The notes: generated by a model from the letters alone, not told the origin. DNA of 64,000 nt from Bacillus sp. ISL-51 (GCF_018613535.1 NZ_JAGGQB010000003.1:248001-312000); one strand, 5' to 3'; numbered from the stretch's first letter, positions 43,435 to 52,044 are shown. Numbers and translations: made by a program.

Positions 43435-43782
43435 ATGGATTTGCTTCATATTTTTATCATCCTGCTGACCGCAGCTGCCGTCATTGCTGTTTTTTATTAT
43501 GCCGCCCGAAGGATATATAACATCCCCAAACAAAACGGGCATTATGAACACGTGAATAGGGTTCATAAATGGATTGAAATTGGAATGATTATTTCTTATT
43601 TCGTAATCATTGTTTTTTATCAAAATATTTTTCTGCTCACCTTGTATTTTTCTTTATTTTTTCTCGTAAGAGCTGTTATGGAATGGAGGTACAGACCGGA
43701 AGAGAAGCAATATATCCTTTATTTATTTAATATAGGCCTCATTTTTGTGTTTGGAATAATACTATTTTTTATGAATGGATAA
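43435..43782 (+). CDS. ywrE: small membrane protein YwrE (DUF4181-like)
   Basis: Unknown function, 115 residues with four hydrophobic helices (about 3-20, 43-60, 62-78, 92-113) joined by basic loops (ARRIYNIPKQNGHYEHVNRVHKW, MEWRYRPEEKQY). AAAGGAGTAAG precedes the ATG. It is in the position of ywrE between ywrF and ywrD and of similar length (about 111). Confidence 0.75.
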   Translation: MDLLHIFIILLTAAAVIAVFYYAARRIYNIPKQNGHYEHVNRVHKWIEIGMIISYFVIIVFYQNIFLLTLYFSLFFLVRAVMEWRYRPEEKQYILYLFNIGLIFVFGIILFFMNG

Positions 43783-43804
43783 GTGTTATTTTTGAAGGAG
43801 TAAA

Positions 43805-44002
43805 ACAAAGCAGCAATTAGAACACTTTTTATGCGAAGCTTTAAGACATCGGGTCTGTTATCATAACATAAGGTATCGAAAAGCCCCCGACCAAAGAGGC
43901 AGGGCATTCATTACTGTAGATAAAAAAGGTAAACATGAAGTGTTACAGTATTTTTATCGGATAAGATGCGAAGCGGAAGGAATAACCGTACCGTCTCAAT
44001 AA
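43805..44002 (+). pseudogene. 65-codon ORF without a normal start codon
   Basis: An open frame reads TKQQLEHFLCEALRHRV, YHNIRYRKAPDQRGRAFITVD, KKGKHEVLQYFYRIRCEAEG and ITVPSQ then TAA. The composition looks like a real protein (mixed helix/strand, balanced charges). A good ribosome site GAAGGAG ends at 43800, just before the frame, but there is no ATG, GTG or TTG: the codon at the expected place (43805) is ACA. Either the start was lost by mutation or the base calls are wrong. It directly follows ywrE, so the two may share a transcript. No family recognised. Confidence 0.5.
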
Positions 44003-44012
44003 CTGAGACGGT
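43989..44012. repeat. inverted repeat at end of the start-less ORF
   Basis: ACCGTCTCA-ATAAC-TGAGACGGT type perfect hairpin overlapping the TAA of the preceding frame; no T-run follows on either strand, so it is only a possible terminator for this frame and for ywrD. Confidence 0.5.
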
Positions 44013-44021
44013 ATGATGCCG

Positions 44022-45599
44022 TTATATCCCGACAGCTGCCCCGTCGCCGCGCGGGTCGGCTCCTCCTTGGAGGAAGCCCTCTTCATCTATGACAATGGCG
44101 CCCGCGTGTCCCATGAGTCTGTCAAAATCGCCGACGATTTCTACATGATGGCCGCTTTGTTTCAATTTTTCTGTTGTCTCCTGGCTGATTCTATTTTCCA
44201 CCCTCAGCCCTTCATAATCTTCTCCCCATGTTCGCCCCCAGACCCAGCGCGGCTCACTGACCGCCCGCTGCGGATCCATCTGATAGTCAATGATGCGCGT
44301 GATGACCGCTGTCTGTGTTTGCGGCTGTCCTTCTCCTCCCTGCGTGCCGTACAGAATTTTCGGCTTCCCCTCTTTGCAGGCCATCGCCGGCATGAGCGTG
44401 TGAAAGGTTCGCTTACCGGGTTCAAGCGTATTGACGTGTGATTCATCCAGTGAGAAAAAAGAGCCGCGGTTTTGCAGCAGAATGCCTGTCTCTCCTGCCG
44501 TTACAGCAGATCCGAACTCAAAATAAAGGCTTTGAATAAATGAAACGGCGTTTCCTTCCGAATCAACGATGGCGGTATAGGCCGTGTCACTGCCGACCGG
44601 CCTGCTTTCGGCCGGTGCAGCCAAATAGCCGATTTCTTCAGCAAGCTGCTTTGCATACGTTTTATCAAGCAGACGGTCAAGCGGAATATGGGAAAACGCC
44701 GGATCCGTCAGCACCGCGTTTCGATCTTGAAAGCTCTTTTTCAGCGCCTCCACCAGCACGTGATAATATTCAAACGAACCATGTTCAATATGATAAAAAT
44801 CATAATTTTCTAATATATTCAGAGTCATTAATCCCGTAAAGCCCTGTGAATTCGGAGGCGCCTGACAGATGCTGTATCCGCGATAATCAACCGTTACCGG
44901 ATCGGACCATTCGCCGCGGTGCGCTTTAAAGTCCTCAAGCGTCAGATGGCCGCCGTTGTTTTGAAGAAATGACGTGATGCTTTGGGCGATATCCCCTTCA
45001 TAAAAAGCGCTCCGGCCCTTCTCGGAAATTTTCTCCAGGCTTTGCGCCAGCTCCCGTTGTACAAACCGCTCTCCCGGAACGGGCGCTGTTCCGTTTCTCG
45101 TAAAAATGTCCGAAGTATACGGAATGGAAGACAGAAGATCGAGATTTCGTTCTGTATGGGCGCATTGATCGGCGGACACGGGAAATCCGTTCGCCGCATA
45201 ATCGAGCGCCGGCTTCAGCACCTCGGCCAAGGACAGACGCCCGTATGCTGTCAGAACGGCATCCCAGCTGTCTGCCATCCCCGGAACGGTAATTGCACTT
45301 TCTATCCCCCTCAGCGGAATGGCCCCTCTGTCTTTATACGTTTCTCTCGTCACATGCTTCCCTGAGCGCCCGCTGCCGTTATAAGCTTTGATCCTGCCTG
45401 TTTCTTGATGGTATGTAAGCCAAAATGAATCTCCGCCAAGCCCCGTCATATGCGGATAAACAACCGCGAGGCAGGCGCTGACCGCAACCGCCGCATCGAA
45501 CGCATTTCCGCCCCTTTCCAGAATGCCTGCCCCCGCTTGGGAAGCAAGATAATGCGGACTGACGACCATTTGTTTCGTCCCGATGGTTGAAGTATTCAT
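44022..45599 (-). CDS. ywrD: gamma-glutamyltransferase-like protein YwrD
   Basis: Ntn-hydrolase of the gamma-glutamyltranspeptidase family, 525 residues. N-terminal GGNAFDAAVAVSACLAVVYPHMTGLGGD is family-typical. The nucleophilic threonine of the small subunit is in SDTAYTAIVDSEGNAVSFIQS near residue 340, and the C-terminal GGEGQPQTQTAV is present. No signal peptide is visible, unlike secreted Ggt, so it is likely cytoplasmic. It could act on glutathione or gamma-glutamyl compounds. The ATG follows AAAGGGG. Confidence 0.9.
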   Translation of the reverse strand: MNTSTIGTKQMVVSPHYLASQAGAGILERGGNAFDAAVAVSACLAVVYPHMTGLGGDSFWLTYHQETGRIKAYNGSGRSGKHVTRETYKDRGAIPLRGIESAITVPGMADSWDAVLTAYGRLSLAEVLKPALDYAANGFPVSADQCAHTERNLDLLSSIPYTSDIFTRNGTAPVPGERFVQRELAQSLEKISEKGRSAFYEGDIAQSITSFLQNNGGHLTLEDFKAHRGEWSDPVTVDYRGYSICQAPPNSQGFTGLMTLNILENYDFYHIEHGSFEYYHVLVEALKKSFQDRNAVLTDPAFSHIPLDRLLDKTYAKQLAEEIGYLAAPAESRPVGSDTAYTAIVDSEGNAVSFIQSLYFEFGSAVTAGETGILLQNRGSFFSLDESHVNTLEPGKRTFHTLMPAMACKEGKPKILYGTQGGEGQPQTQTAVITRIIDYQMDPQRAVSEPRWVWGRTWGEDYEGLRVENRISQETTEKLKQSGHHVEIVGDFDRLMGHAGAIVIDEEGFLQGGADPRGDGAAVGI

Positions 45600-45810
45600 G
45601 ACACGGCCCCTTTATATGAAATTTTCTCCAGTATAAAAAAGCTCCTCTCCCAGCATCAACTTCCCTGAAAGATAAGTTCACATACTTTTTCTTTTCGAAA
45701 AAAACACCCTTAAAATTTTTTCATTACGAAAATAAATTAAAATCAACACCTTCAAAACGAAAGGTTCTATGATAAAATATTGTCTATCCAAATGAAGGAA
45801 GGTGAAGCCT

Positions 45811-46287
45811 TTGGAACATGAATACAGCATTCCTCATCTTGTTCTTGATGAAACGGATAAAAATATTCTCTCTATTTTGCACGAGGAAGGCAGGATTTCT
45901 TATACAGACCTCGGAAAGCGGGTTAATCTATCGCGGGTAGCCGTTCAAAACCGTATTCAGCACTTAATGGAGGCCGGTGTGATTGAAAAATTCACCGCCG
46001 TCATTAATCCGGCGAAAATCGGCCGTCATGTGTCTGTATTTTTCAATGTGGAGGTGGAGCCGCAGTATTTAGAGGCGACGGCATTAAAGCTGGAGCAGGA
46101 GCCTGCGGTCACAAGCCTTTACCATATGACCGGACCGAGCAAGCTGCATATGCACGGCATTTTCGCAAATGATCAGGATATGGAAGAGTTTCTGACAAAG
46201 CGGCTCTATACGCAAAAAGGCGTCGTCAGTGTCGATTGTCAAATGCTGATTAAGCGATATAAAAGCAGAATGGGCATGAAATTGTAA
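45811..46287 (+). CDS. ywrC: Lrp/AsnC-family regulator YwrC
   Basis: Lrp-type transcription regulator, 158 residues. The helix-turn-helix [41 protein letters not shown] lies at about 12-52, with the RAM ligand domain after 65 ([15 protein letters not shown]). TTG at 45811 was chosen because AAGGAAGG lies 8-9 bases upstream and the length equals B. subtilis YwrC; GTG at 45802 is the alternative. It heads ywrC-ywrB-ywrA, likely controlling the chromate transporter pair. Confidence 0.9.
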   Translation: MEHEYSIPHLVLDETDKNILSILHEEGRISYTDLGKRVNLSRVAVQNRIQHLMEAGVIEKFTAVINPAKIGRHVSVFFNVEVEPQYLEATALKLEQEPAVTSLYHMTGPSKLHMHGIFANDQDMEEFLTKRLYTQKGVVSVDCQMLIKRYKSRMGMKL

Positions 46288-46300
46288 GGGGGAAACATCA

Positions 46301-46885
46301 ATGAAGCATCCCTATCGGGACATTGCGGCGGCGATGGTGCGCACTGGCATATTAGGATTCGGGGGCGGCCCGTCCGTTATACCTTTGATCCGCCATGAAG
46401 CCGTGAACAAATATAAGTGGATAGATGATGATGAATTCGGGGAAATTTTAGCGATCGCAAACGCACTGCCGGGTCCGATCGCCACAAAAATGGCTGCATA
46501 TCTCGGCTACAAGCAAAAAGGAGCGCTTGGCGCCGCGCTTTCTGTCGCCGCTCATATTTTGCCGACCTGCTTTGCCATGGTCGCTTTGTTTGCGGCCGTT
46601 AATGTGATCAGCCGCTCCTCCGTTGTCGCAGGAATGATCGGAGCCGTGACGCCGGTCATTGCTGTCATGCTCGGCATCATGGCCTATGAATTCGGACAAA
46701 AGGCCGTCAAAGGGTTCGGCTGGGTGACGGGCATTTTGTTTTTTGCGATTGCGTTTATCGGCCTGCAGACATTATCCATTAATCCGGGCGTTGTGATTAT
46801 TATTTTTCTCGCATACGGCGCTTTTCACTTTAAACTGAAAGCACAGCTGACGCGTAAGAAAAAAGATAAAGGGATGACCGCATAA
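46301..46885 (+). CDS. ywrB: chromate transporter subunit YwrB (ChrA half)
   Basis: Short-chain CHR family transporter, 194 residues with about six helices, one half of a two-gene chromate efflux pump with YwrA. Motifs: FGGGPSVIPLIRHEAV, LAIANALPGPIATKMAAYLGYKQKG, the conserved CHR signature. The ribosome site is AAGGGGGAAA. It overlaps ywrA by one base. Confidence 0.92.
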   Translation: MKHPYRDIAAAMVRTGILGFGGGPSVIPLIRHEAVNKYKWIDDDEFGEILAIANALPGPIATKMAAYLGYKQKGALGAALSVAAHILPTCFAMVALFAAVNVISRSSVVAGMIGAVTPVIAVMLGIMAYEFGQKAVKGFGWVTGILFFAIAFIGLQTLSINPGVVIIIFLAYGAFHFKLKAQLTRKKKDKGMTA

Positions 46886-47418
46886 TGCTATTATTTCATA
46901 TCTTTCTGGCCTTTTTCATTTCGAATTTGTTAGGGTACGGGGGCGGTCCGGCCTCTATTCCGCTGATGTTTGACCCTATATATAAATACGGCTGGATGTC
47001 CGGCGGCGAGCTTTCCAATATGCTGGCGCTCGCCAATGCTCTCCCCGGTCCGATCGCCACAAAGATCGCGGCCTATGTCGGCTATAGCGCAGGGAGCTGG
47101 CCGGGTTTTATTCTCGCACTGGCCGCGACGGTTTTGCCGTCTGCCATCGCGCTGATCGTGCTGCTGCGGATCATCCGGCGCTTCCGCCAATCCCCGGTTA
47201 TGAAAGGCATGACTCTGGCCGTTCAGCCTGTGATCGCGGTCATGATGCTTGTTCTTACGTACAAAATCGGCGCCGACGGCATACATGCCATCGGCTGGGT
47301 TCAATGCTTGGTTATTGCTGCCATTTCGCTTGTTGCGCTAACTAAATTAAAATGGCACCCGGCGATTCTGATCGTGGCGGCTTTCGTATACGGAGGGCTG
47401 GTGATTCCTCATATATAA
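46885..47418 (+). CDS. ywrA: chromate transporter subunit YwrA (ChrA half)
   Basis: Second half of the short-chain CHR pair, 177 residues. It repeats the signature GYGGGPASIPLMFDPI and LALANALPGPIATKIAAYVGYSAGS seen in YwrB, so the pair arose by duplication. It starts on the last base of ywrB (TAATG). B. subtilis YwrB-YwrA are reported as a two-component chromate transporter (ChrS/ChrA). A terminator lies 110 bases downstream. Confidence 0.92.
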   Translation: MLLFHIFLAFFISNLLGYGGGPASIPLMFDPIYKYGWMSGGELSNMLALANALPGPIATKIAAYVGYSAGSWPGFILALAATVLPSAIALIVLLRIIRRFRQSPVMKGMTLAVQPVIAVMMLVLTYKIGADGIHAIGWVQCLVIAAISLVALTKLKWHPAILIVAAFVYGGLVIPHI

Positions 47419-47529
47419 TTGTTTATTTCGGCCCGGCGTTTTGGTTTATGATGGTGTGCGTTTCCACTTTTTGATTCATGTTTAATGGATGGAGCCCACA
47501 CGTTCAGCTTTTGCGGGAGTGACATGAAA

Positions 47530-47557
47530 AAAAAGCAGGTTTCGCTGCCTGCTTTTT
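47530..47557. terminator. bidirectional terminator between ywrA and the small frameshifted gene
   Basis: AAAAAGCAGG pairs with CCTGCTTTTT around an 8-base loop. It suits ywrA on the plus strand and the remnant gene on the minus strand. Confidence 0.8.
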
Positions 47558-47563
47558 ATTGTT

Positions 47564-47847
47564 TCAGTATTCATGATTAAGTTCTTTCATAAAAATTCGA
47601 TCCAGCTGTTTCACTAGTTCGTTCGGCTCTTTGCACATTACATCTTCTAAGGGATGTTCCCAATCTTCGTTTTTAATGAGCTCTATCCCATAGCTTCCTG
47701 TCGGGTCTCCCTCGGGATACCACCCAACATCCGGCAGCAAGTTTTTCGTTTTATGAAAAATTTGCGGCAGATCCTGATTAAAATCAAATAACCATGCTTC
47801 ATCCCCTCAGGATACCATCCTAAATCCAGCATATGACAATCTTTCAT
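47564..47847 (-). pseudogene. frameshifted small gene, possibly an immunity-type protein
   Basis: From ATG at 47847 the frame reads MKDCHMLDLGWYPEG and then goes out of frame. Dropping back one base at the G-run near 47803 continues as WLFDFNQDLPQIFHKTKN, LLPDVGWYPEGDPTGSYG and IELIKNEDWEHPLEDV, ending KELNHEY and TGA at 47564. One deleted base thus explains the break, giving about 95 residues if repaired. The motif D-[LV]-GWYPEG occurs twice. No ribosome site is clear. The position beside an LXG toxin locus suggests an orphan immunity gene; this is inference and no family was recognised. Confidence 0.6.
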
Positions 47848-47869
47848 AATTTAAAGGTAATAAACCATA

Positions 47870-48008
47870 AATAAAGGATAACCTCTATATTTCAACATCA
47901 GGCGATAGAACTTTTAATTGAAGCTGTGATGAGCGGCAGTTAGTCTAAACGCCAATTTATTCACGTCCTAAAGGTTTTAGATAAATTTTCGTTTTCATAT
48001 AAAAGCAA
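47870..48008. other. A+T-rich spacer without recognised features
   Basis: Between the frameshifted gene and the ywqL terminator. No reading frame, promoter or repeat was convincing. Confidence 0.4.
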
Positions 48009-48043
48009 ACAAAAACCTTGAAGAGCCAGAAGCCACTCAAGGT
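48009..48043 (-). terminator. terminator after ywqL
   Basis: Minus strand ACCTTGA (48043-48037) pairs with TCAAGGT (48021-48015), followed by TTTTGTTT. Confidence 0.7.
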
Positions 48044-48051
48044 CATTGATA

Positions 48052-48762
48052 TCATTTGTTTTGAAAATGCGATCGCAGTGCATGCGTTTCAATATCAGCA
48101 AGACGGACAGGTATTGGCAGCCTACTTTCTTTCGTAATCAAGCTCATTGTAATGTGATAACTGCTTTCTAAATCTATAAAGTTTCCGCACGACAGAAAAA
48201 TCGGCTTCACATTTTGTCTTGTTCGCACTGCCCGTCCATACACCTCTTCGTCAATCATAATATCTGTATAAGCTCCGACTTCATTATAAGGCATAATGAA
48301 ATCATGCCCCTTAATCTTGAGATAAGTTTTTGCAATTCCTATAGTCGGTTTGTTGAGAAAAAATGAAGCATGTGTTGCAATTCCCATATGGTTATAATGA
48401 AGATAACCGTTTCCATCAAATAAAAATATATCAGGTTCAGTTCTTAATTGACGAGCAGCTTCTATGATAAGGGGAAGCTCTCGAAACGCAAGGAATCCGG
48501 CAGCATACGGCACACTGATCTTGCCTTCACTATGAACTTTTTCAATCACTTCTTTTGTCTGAGCGTTCAGTACGATGATGCTGCAAACTCCATACGTTTC
48601 GCCGTCCCGCTCCCAGTAGGCTAAATCGACACCTGCAAATGTTTTTATTGAATGTTTGTTAAACGTATTTGATAAATTGATTCGTTTTTTTAGTTCTAGT
48701 TGTATGTCTAAAAACTCGTGACTGTTTTCTGCGTTGAAATCATGAACTTCGTTTAACTTCAT
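48052..48762 (-). CDS. nfi: endonuclease V (deoxyinosine 3' endonuclease) YwqL
   Basis: Cuts DNA next to deoxyinosine and other deaminated bases. 236 residues. Catalytic motifs are GVDLAYW (Asp near 45) and FLFDGNGYLHYNHMGIATH (Asp near 113), and KTYLKIKG is also present. ATG at 48762 (MKLNEVHDF) matches the B. subtilis start; GTG at 48783, overlapping the ywqK stop, is in frame and could allow coupling, and neither has an ideal ribosome site. It follows a deaminase-type toxin and its antitoxin in one operon; repair of deaminated DNA after toxin action is an attractive link. Confidence 0.87.
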   Translation of the reverse strand: MKLNEVHDFNAENSHEFLDIQLELKKRINLSNTFNKHSIKTFAGVDLAYWERDGETYGVCSIIVLNAQTKEVIEKVHSEGKISVPYAAGFLAFRELPLIIEAARQLRTEPDIFLFDGNGYLHYNHMGIATHASFFLNKPTIGIAKTYLKIKGHDFIMPYNEVGAYTDIMIDEEVYGRAVRTRQNVKPIFLSCGNFIDLESSYHITMSLITKESRLPIPVRLADIETHALRSHFQNK

Positions 48763-48779
48763 AAAGTAAAAAAGATACC

Positions 48780-49244
48780 TCACTCTCGGCCTAACTGATT
48801 ATGTGTTTCCCTGCGGGATTCTAAAATTTCGAAATGAGGACTGTTTTTATCTATTTTATACTCTTGTATTACATTTCCTTCTTTATCCCATTGCTTTTCA
48901 GAAATAAGTATGGAGTGTTCATAATGTTGCTCACTTTTCTTGCTACCATCTTCAAACCAAGTAACGTTTATCCCTTTTAATTGTCCATAGCGATAATTTT
49001 TTTCATTTTTTTTATTTCCATTTTCAAAAAATTCGCGGGTCAGGCCATGAGCCAGGCCATCTTTGTATTCAGTGAAGTAAATGATATTTCCGTTAGGATA
49101 CAATTCATAAGCGAGACCTGAAAAAGGTTTGCCGCCTTCATCTTCAGGATTATCTAAAATCTCATCACTTTCTGAAGAAAACCATAAATCTTCAAAGTCC
49201 ACGCCATTTTCTTTTATATCTCTCATACTGTAGTCATTTTCCAT
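48780..49244 (-). CDS. ywqK: antitoxin (immunity protein) YwqK
   Basis: Immunity protein for the YwqJ toxin, 154 residues, soluble and acidic. MORN-like repeats of the type YPNGNIIYFTEYKDGLAHGL, FFENGNKKNEKNYRYGQLKG and WFEDGSKKSEQHYEHS lie at about 48-115. It overlaps the ywqJ end by 11 bases, so toxin and antitoxin are coupled. YwqK neutralises YwqJ in B. subtilis. The C-terminal tail after residue 125 is without recognised motifs. Confidence 0.88.
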   Translation of the reverse strand: MENDYSMRDIKENGVDFEDLWFSSESDEILDNPEDEGGKPFSGLAYELYPNGNIIYFTEYKDGLAHGLTREFFENGNKKNEKNYRYGQLKGINVTWFEDGSKKSEQHYEHSILISEKQWDKEGNVIQEYKIDKNSPHFEILESRRETHNQLGRE

Positions 49245-51042
49245 ACTTTAAAGCCTCCGGAATATAATTTGTATTTTGAGTTATATATTCACAATGCGGA
49301 CATCTAGGCATAGGAACCCCTTCTGGCATCTTTTTGTTGATTTTTTTAGCACTGACTACATATATCATTAAATCTTTTAAATCAGCATCTTTTCTTTGCA
49401 GCAGAGCTTCATTCAGAGCATTAACTTCGGCATGAGAACCTGCTCCAGATGTCTTTATATAGCCTTCTTTGAGCTCTTTAGGCATATTTACTATTCTATC
49501 ATGAATTACCGGATGCAGTATTTTGGGAGGTACTCCATCAATATTGTTAATACCAAAATAATATTTTCCTGTTTTTTTATCTAATACACCGGCTATAGCT
49601 GGACCTCTTTGTTTCTTTGTAAGTCCGGAATCTTTTATTCTGTTTAACTCATTTATGACTTCTGCCCTTAGATTAATTCGATGATGTAAATCATCTTTAG
49701 ACAATACTCCGTATTTATTTCTTAAATATTGGAGTCTGGTTTTATCTTCCCCACCAATTTCAGGAATTTTGCTGCCTGGTTTTTCGGCAGTAACTTCACT
49801 GACTAGTGGAGCATTTTTTTGATATAACTTATCGAAGTAATGAGCAAGACCTGCACCGCCAATCATGGTAATAGATTCCAGCGCTCCTTGCTTCCGTTTT
49901 TCTTCTGACACTTGATTTCCGAACATATCCCGGCCTGTGACGGCTTCTGTGAATCCGTTTGAGGCGGCGAGGCCGTAGGCGCCCATTTCCGTCATTTTGA
50001 GGATGCCCATTGATTTGCCTGTTTTATAGGCGGCGAGGGCGCGTTCTGCTGCAATGACGGTTTTTCCGGTTTTGTATATGGCTTTTCCGCCTTTAAAGGC
50101 CCGGCCCGCCCAGCCGACGACCGGGATGAAGCCCGCTGCCGCCATGGCGCCTGCGGTGATTCGTTCTGCGGCGGATAACGTTTCTCCCGTTACCGGGTCA
50201 ATCCCTTCAGCTGCTCTTTTATAATCATAGTAGCCGCTGATTTCGCCTGTAAAGGTGCAGATGCCATCCCATGTTTTTTCGTACCACGGCTTATTGGCTT
50301 CTGCTTCCTGCTTTTCTTTTAACCGCCGGGCTTCGGCTTGCTGCGCTTTTGCCTCAATATAGGAAGCACCTTGTTTTTCAACTTCTATGGCGCCTTTATA
50401 AATGTCATTGCTATGGAAGGCTTTTTTGTCAAAGTACATAGGGGACGCGCTTTTCCCATTGCTAGTCGCCTGCATTAAAACAGAATATTTATTAAGTACG
50501 GCATGATCTAAAGCTTCTAAATTTTGATATTCCGCTGTCAGGGAATGGTCAAGCTCTTCAATCGCTGTTACGGTGTCCCGGCTGATGTTTTGGGCCTTTG
50601 ACATGTCATCAGCGAATTCATCGAGTGAATACGGTTCTAAGGCAATAATATCGCGGATGCCTGATAAAATGGAATCGGCTTCGGCTTTTTGCGCCGACAT
50701 CATTTCTGACGCTTTTGCCTCTCCGTTGGCAGCCTCATGCTCCAGAAATGATGTTTCTGCATAGGAATCACTGAGGTTTCGGTCTTTTATCTCTCCTGAG
50801 ATCCCTTTTAAAAAGGCAATTTGAGAGGAGACAAGGGTCAGCCAGCTTTCGGCGATTTCCGCTTGTCCCTGAAAGAAATCTTTAATATTGTCTGCGCCTT
50901 TTCCTTTAAAATCGCCATCCAGATCGGCTATGCCTTGAAACGCTTGTTTCAGCGTATTCAGCTGCTCTTCAAGCGCTTCATACTGTTCTTTTCTCTTTGA
51001 GGCTTCGTCAATTAAAGATTGTGATTCAAACACTTTGCTCAT
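49234..51042 (-). CDS. ywqJ: LXG polymorphic toxin with C-terminal deaminase YwqJ
   Basis: Contact-dependent toxin exported by the type VII (Yuk/Yue) secretion system. 602 residues: N-terminal helical LXG domain (about 1-205, starting MSKVFESQSLIDEASKRKEQ), pre-toxin linker with a Gly/Ala hydrophobic stretch (about 255-340), and a C-terminal YwqJ-type nucleic-acid deaminase. Its zinc site is SHAEVNAL (His-Ala-Glu near 537) and MPRCPHC (Cys pair near 581-584). Gene order ywqH-ywqI-ywqJ-ywqK fits adaptor, adaptor, toxin, immunity. Codon use and A+T content become more A+T-rich toward the 3' end, as is common for exchanged toxin tips. Confidence 0.9.
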   Translation of the reverse strand: MSKVFESQSLIDEASKRKEQYEALEEQLNTLKQAFQGIADLDGDFKGKGADNIKDFFQGQAEIAESWLTLVSSQIAFLKGISGEIKDRNLSDSYAETSFLEHEAANGEAKASEMMSAQKAEADSILSGIRDIIALEPYSLDEFADDMSKAQNISRDTVTAIEELDHSLTAEYQNLEALDHAVLNKYSVLMQATSNGKSASPMYFDKKAFHSNDIYKGAIEVEKQGASYIEAKAQQAEARRLKEKQEAEANKPWYEKTWDGICTFTGEISGYYDYKRAAEGIDPVTGETLSAAERITAGAMAAAGFIPVVGWAGRAFKGGKAIYKTGKTVIAAERALAAYKTGKSMGILKMTEMGAYGLAASNGFTEAVTGRDMFGNQVSEEKRKQGALESITMIGGAGLAHYFDKLYQKNAPLVSEVTAEKPGSKIPEIGGEDKTRLQYLRNKYGVLSKDDLHHRINLRAEVINELNRIKDSGLTKKQRGPAIAGVLDKKTGKYYFGINNIDGVPPKILHPVIHDRIVNMPKELKEGYIKTSGAGSHAEVNALNEALLQRKDADLKDLMIYVVSAKKINKKMPEGVPMPRCPHCEYITQNTNYIPEALKYGK

Positions 51043-51061
51043 CTGACTGCCCTTTCTATAG

Positions 51062-51322
51062 CTATTTTACGGCTATCGCCTCGTCTTGTTCTTTCAGTGA
51101 ATCTACGTTGTCTTTCACATCGGCAATGTTTTTATGAACGGCTTGTTTATATTCGCCGATCATCGAATGCAGCTTTGCCTCGCGCGAATGAAACTTCGAG
51201 GTATAGTCGAGCTTGTTTTTTCCGTTCGACCCGGGACCGGCGATGGAAACAGCCTCCAGGGCGCGGCTGACCGCCTCAAGCTGTTTGATGACCGCGCCGT
51301 ATTTCAGCTTTATTTCTGCCAT
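51062..51322 (-). CDS. ywqI: DUF5344-family LXG accessory protein YwqI
   Basis: Small helical protein, 86 residues, of the type that pairs with LXG toxins as a targeting chaperone for type VII secretion. Helices flank the loop GPGSNGKNKLDYTSKFHSREAKL. ATG at 51322 overlaps the ywqH stop (TAATG); GGAG lies nine bases upstream. It is followed by ywqJ after 19 bases. Confidence 0.83.
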   Translation of the reverse strand: MAEIKLKYGAVIKQLEAVSRALEAVSIAGPGSNGKNKLDYTSKFHSREAKLHSMIGEYKQAVHKNIADVKDNVDSLKEQDEAIAVK

Positions 51323-51756
51323 TAAAACCAACTCCAGCTTCTTTTAATTGATTGTATTTTTTCTCCTACTGCGTCAATGGCTTCTTCTCCGAGCGTCATC
51401 AGGTGCTCTGCCTCTCTCGCGATGCTTCTGGCGGCAAGGAGGCCTCCTTTTTCAATTTCAAGCTGTGTTATCTTTAAACCGATTCGGTACACATAACCGT
51501 CGTACTTGTCTCCGACGATTCTGTATGCCTGTGTGTGGGCCTGATCGCGCCGCTCATCAAATTCCTCAGCGAATTTACCGGTCCAATGATGATCCAGATG
51601 CGGTCTGAGGATGTCTTTGATTTCAGACATGCCCTCCTCCTGCAGGGATTCTATATGTTTCTTCGCTTCTTCTAATTTTTCTATTTGGTGTTCGATCTCA
51701 CCCAGTTTATGGCTGATTGTGCTGTTAATATGGCTTAATGTGCTTGAATGGCTCAT
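51322..51756 (-). CDS. ywqH: DUF5082-family LXG accessory protein YwqH
   Basis: Helical WXG-like protein, 144 residues, first in the toxin operon. Long N-terminal coiled coil (HKLGEIEHQIEKLEEAKKHIESL), central HHWTGKFAEEFDERRDQAH with the Trp-x-Gly turn at about 58-60, and a second long helix pair. It probably binds the LXG domain with YwqI for delivery to the secretion machine. The ribosome site is GAGGTG. Confidence 0.83.
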   Translation of the reverse strand: MSHSSTLSHINSTISHKLGEIEHQIEKLEEAKKHIESLQEEGMSEIKDILRPHLDHHWTGKFAEEFDERRDQAHTQAYRIVGDKYDGYVYRIGLKITQLEIEKGGLLAARSIAREAEHLMTLGEEAIDAVGEKIQSIKRSWSWF

Positions 51757-52044
51757 CTTTTTTTCACCTCGTCTTACTCAAAAAGTCGTACGAAAAGCAC
51801 AGACTTTTCCATACTATATTTCCATATATTATATTTTAAAATAGACAGAAGATGGCTTAAATAGGTTAAACGGCTTATTTTCATCAGGAGGTATGTTCAG
51901 ATATAATGCCAAAAGACTTACAAGTCATCCATTCTCACAAGCGCTTTTTAATCATAATTGACCGTGATAAACCTCCTAAAAAAAGAGACAGAAATTTACT
52001 GTCTCCTTTGCTGATAGCTATGTCTTGAAACGAGGTGCGAAACC
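51757..52044. other. intergenic region upstream of ywqH
   Basis: A+T-rich 288 bases. It contains a hairpin GGAGACAG/CTGTCTC with a T7 tail on the minus strand (about 51977-52007), reading toward ywqH with no clear gene before it. It could be an attenuator or a relic of a lost gene. A 22-codon frame at 51894 behind AGGAGGT is noted but not believed. Rok and DegU act on the ywq toxin operon in B. subtilis, and sites may lie here. Confidence 0.4.

Noticed and set aside
51894-52023. Tiny ORFs of 22 and 39 codons, the first behind AGGAGGT
   Set aside because: Too short, no similarity, and the second runs into a terminator-like hairpin.
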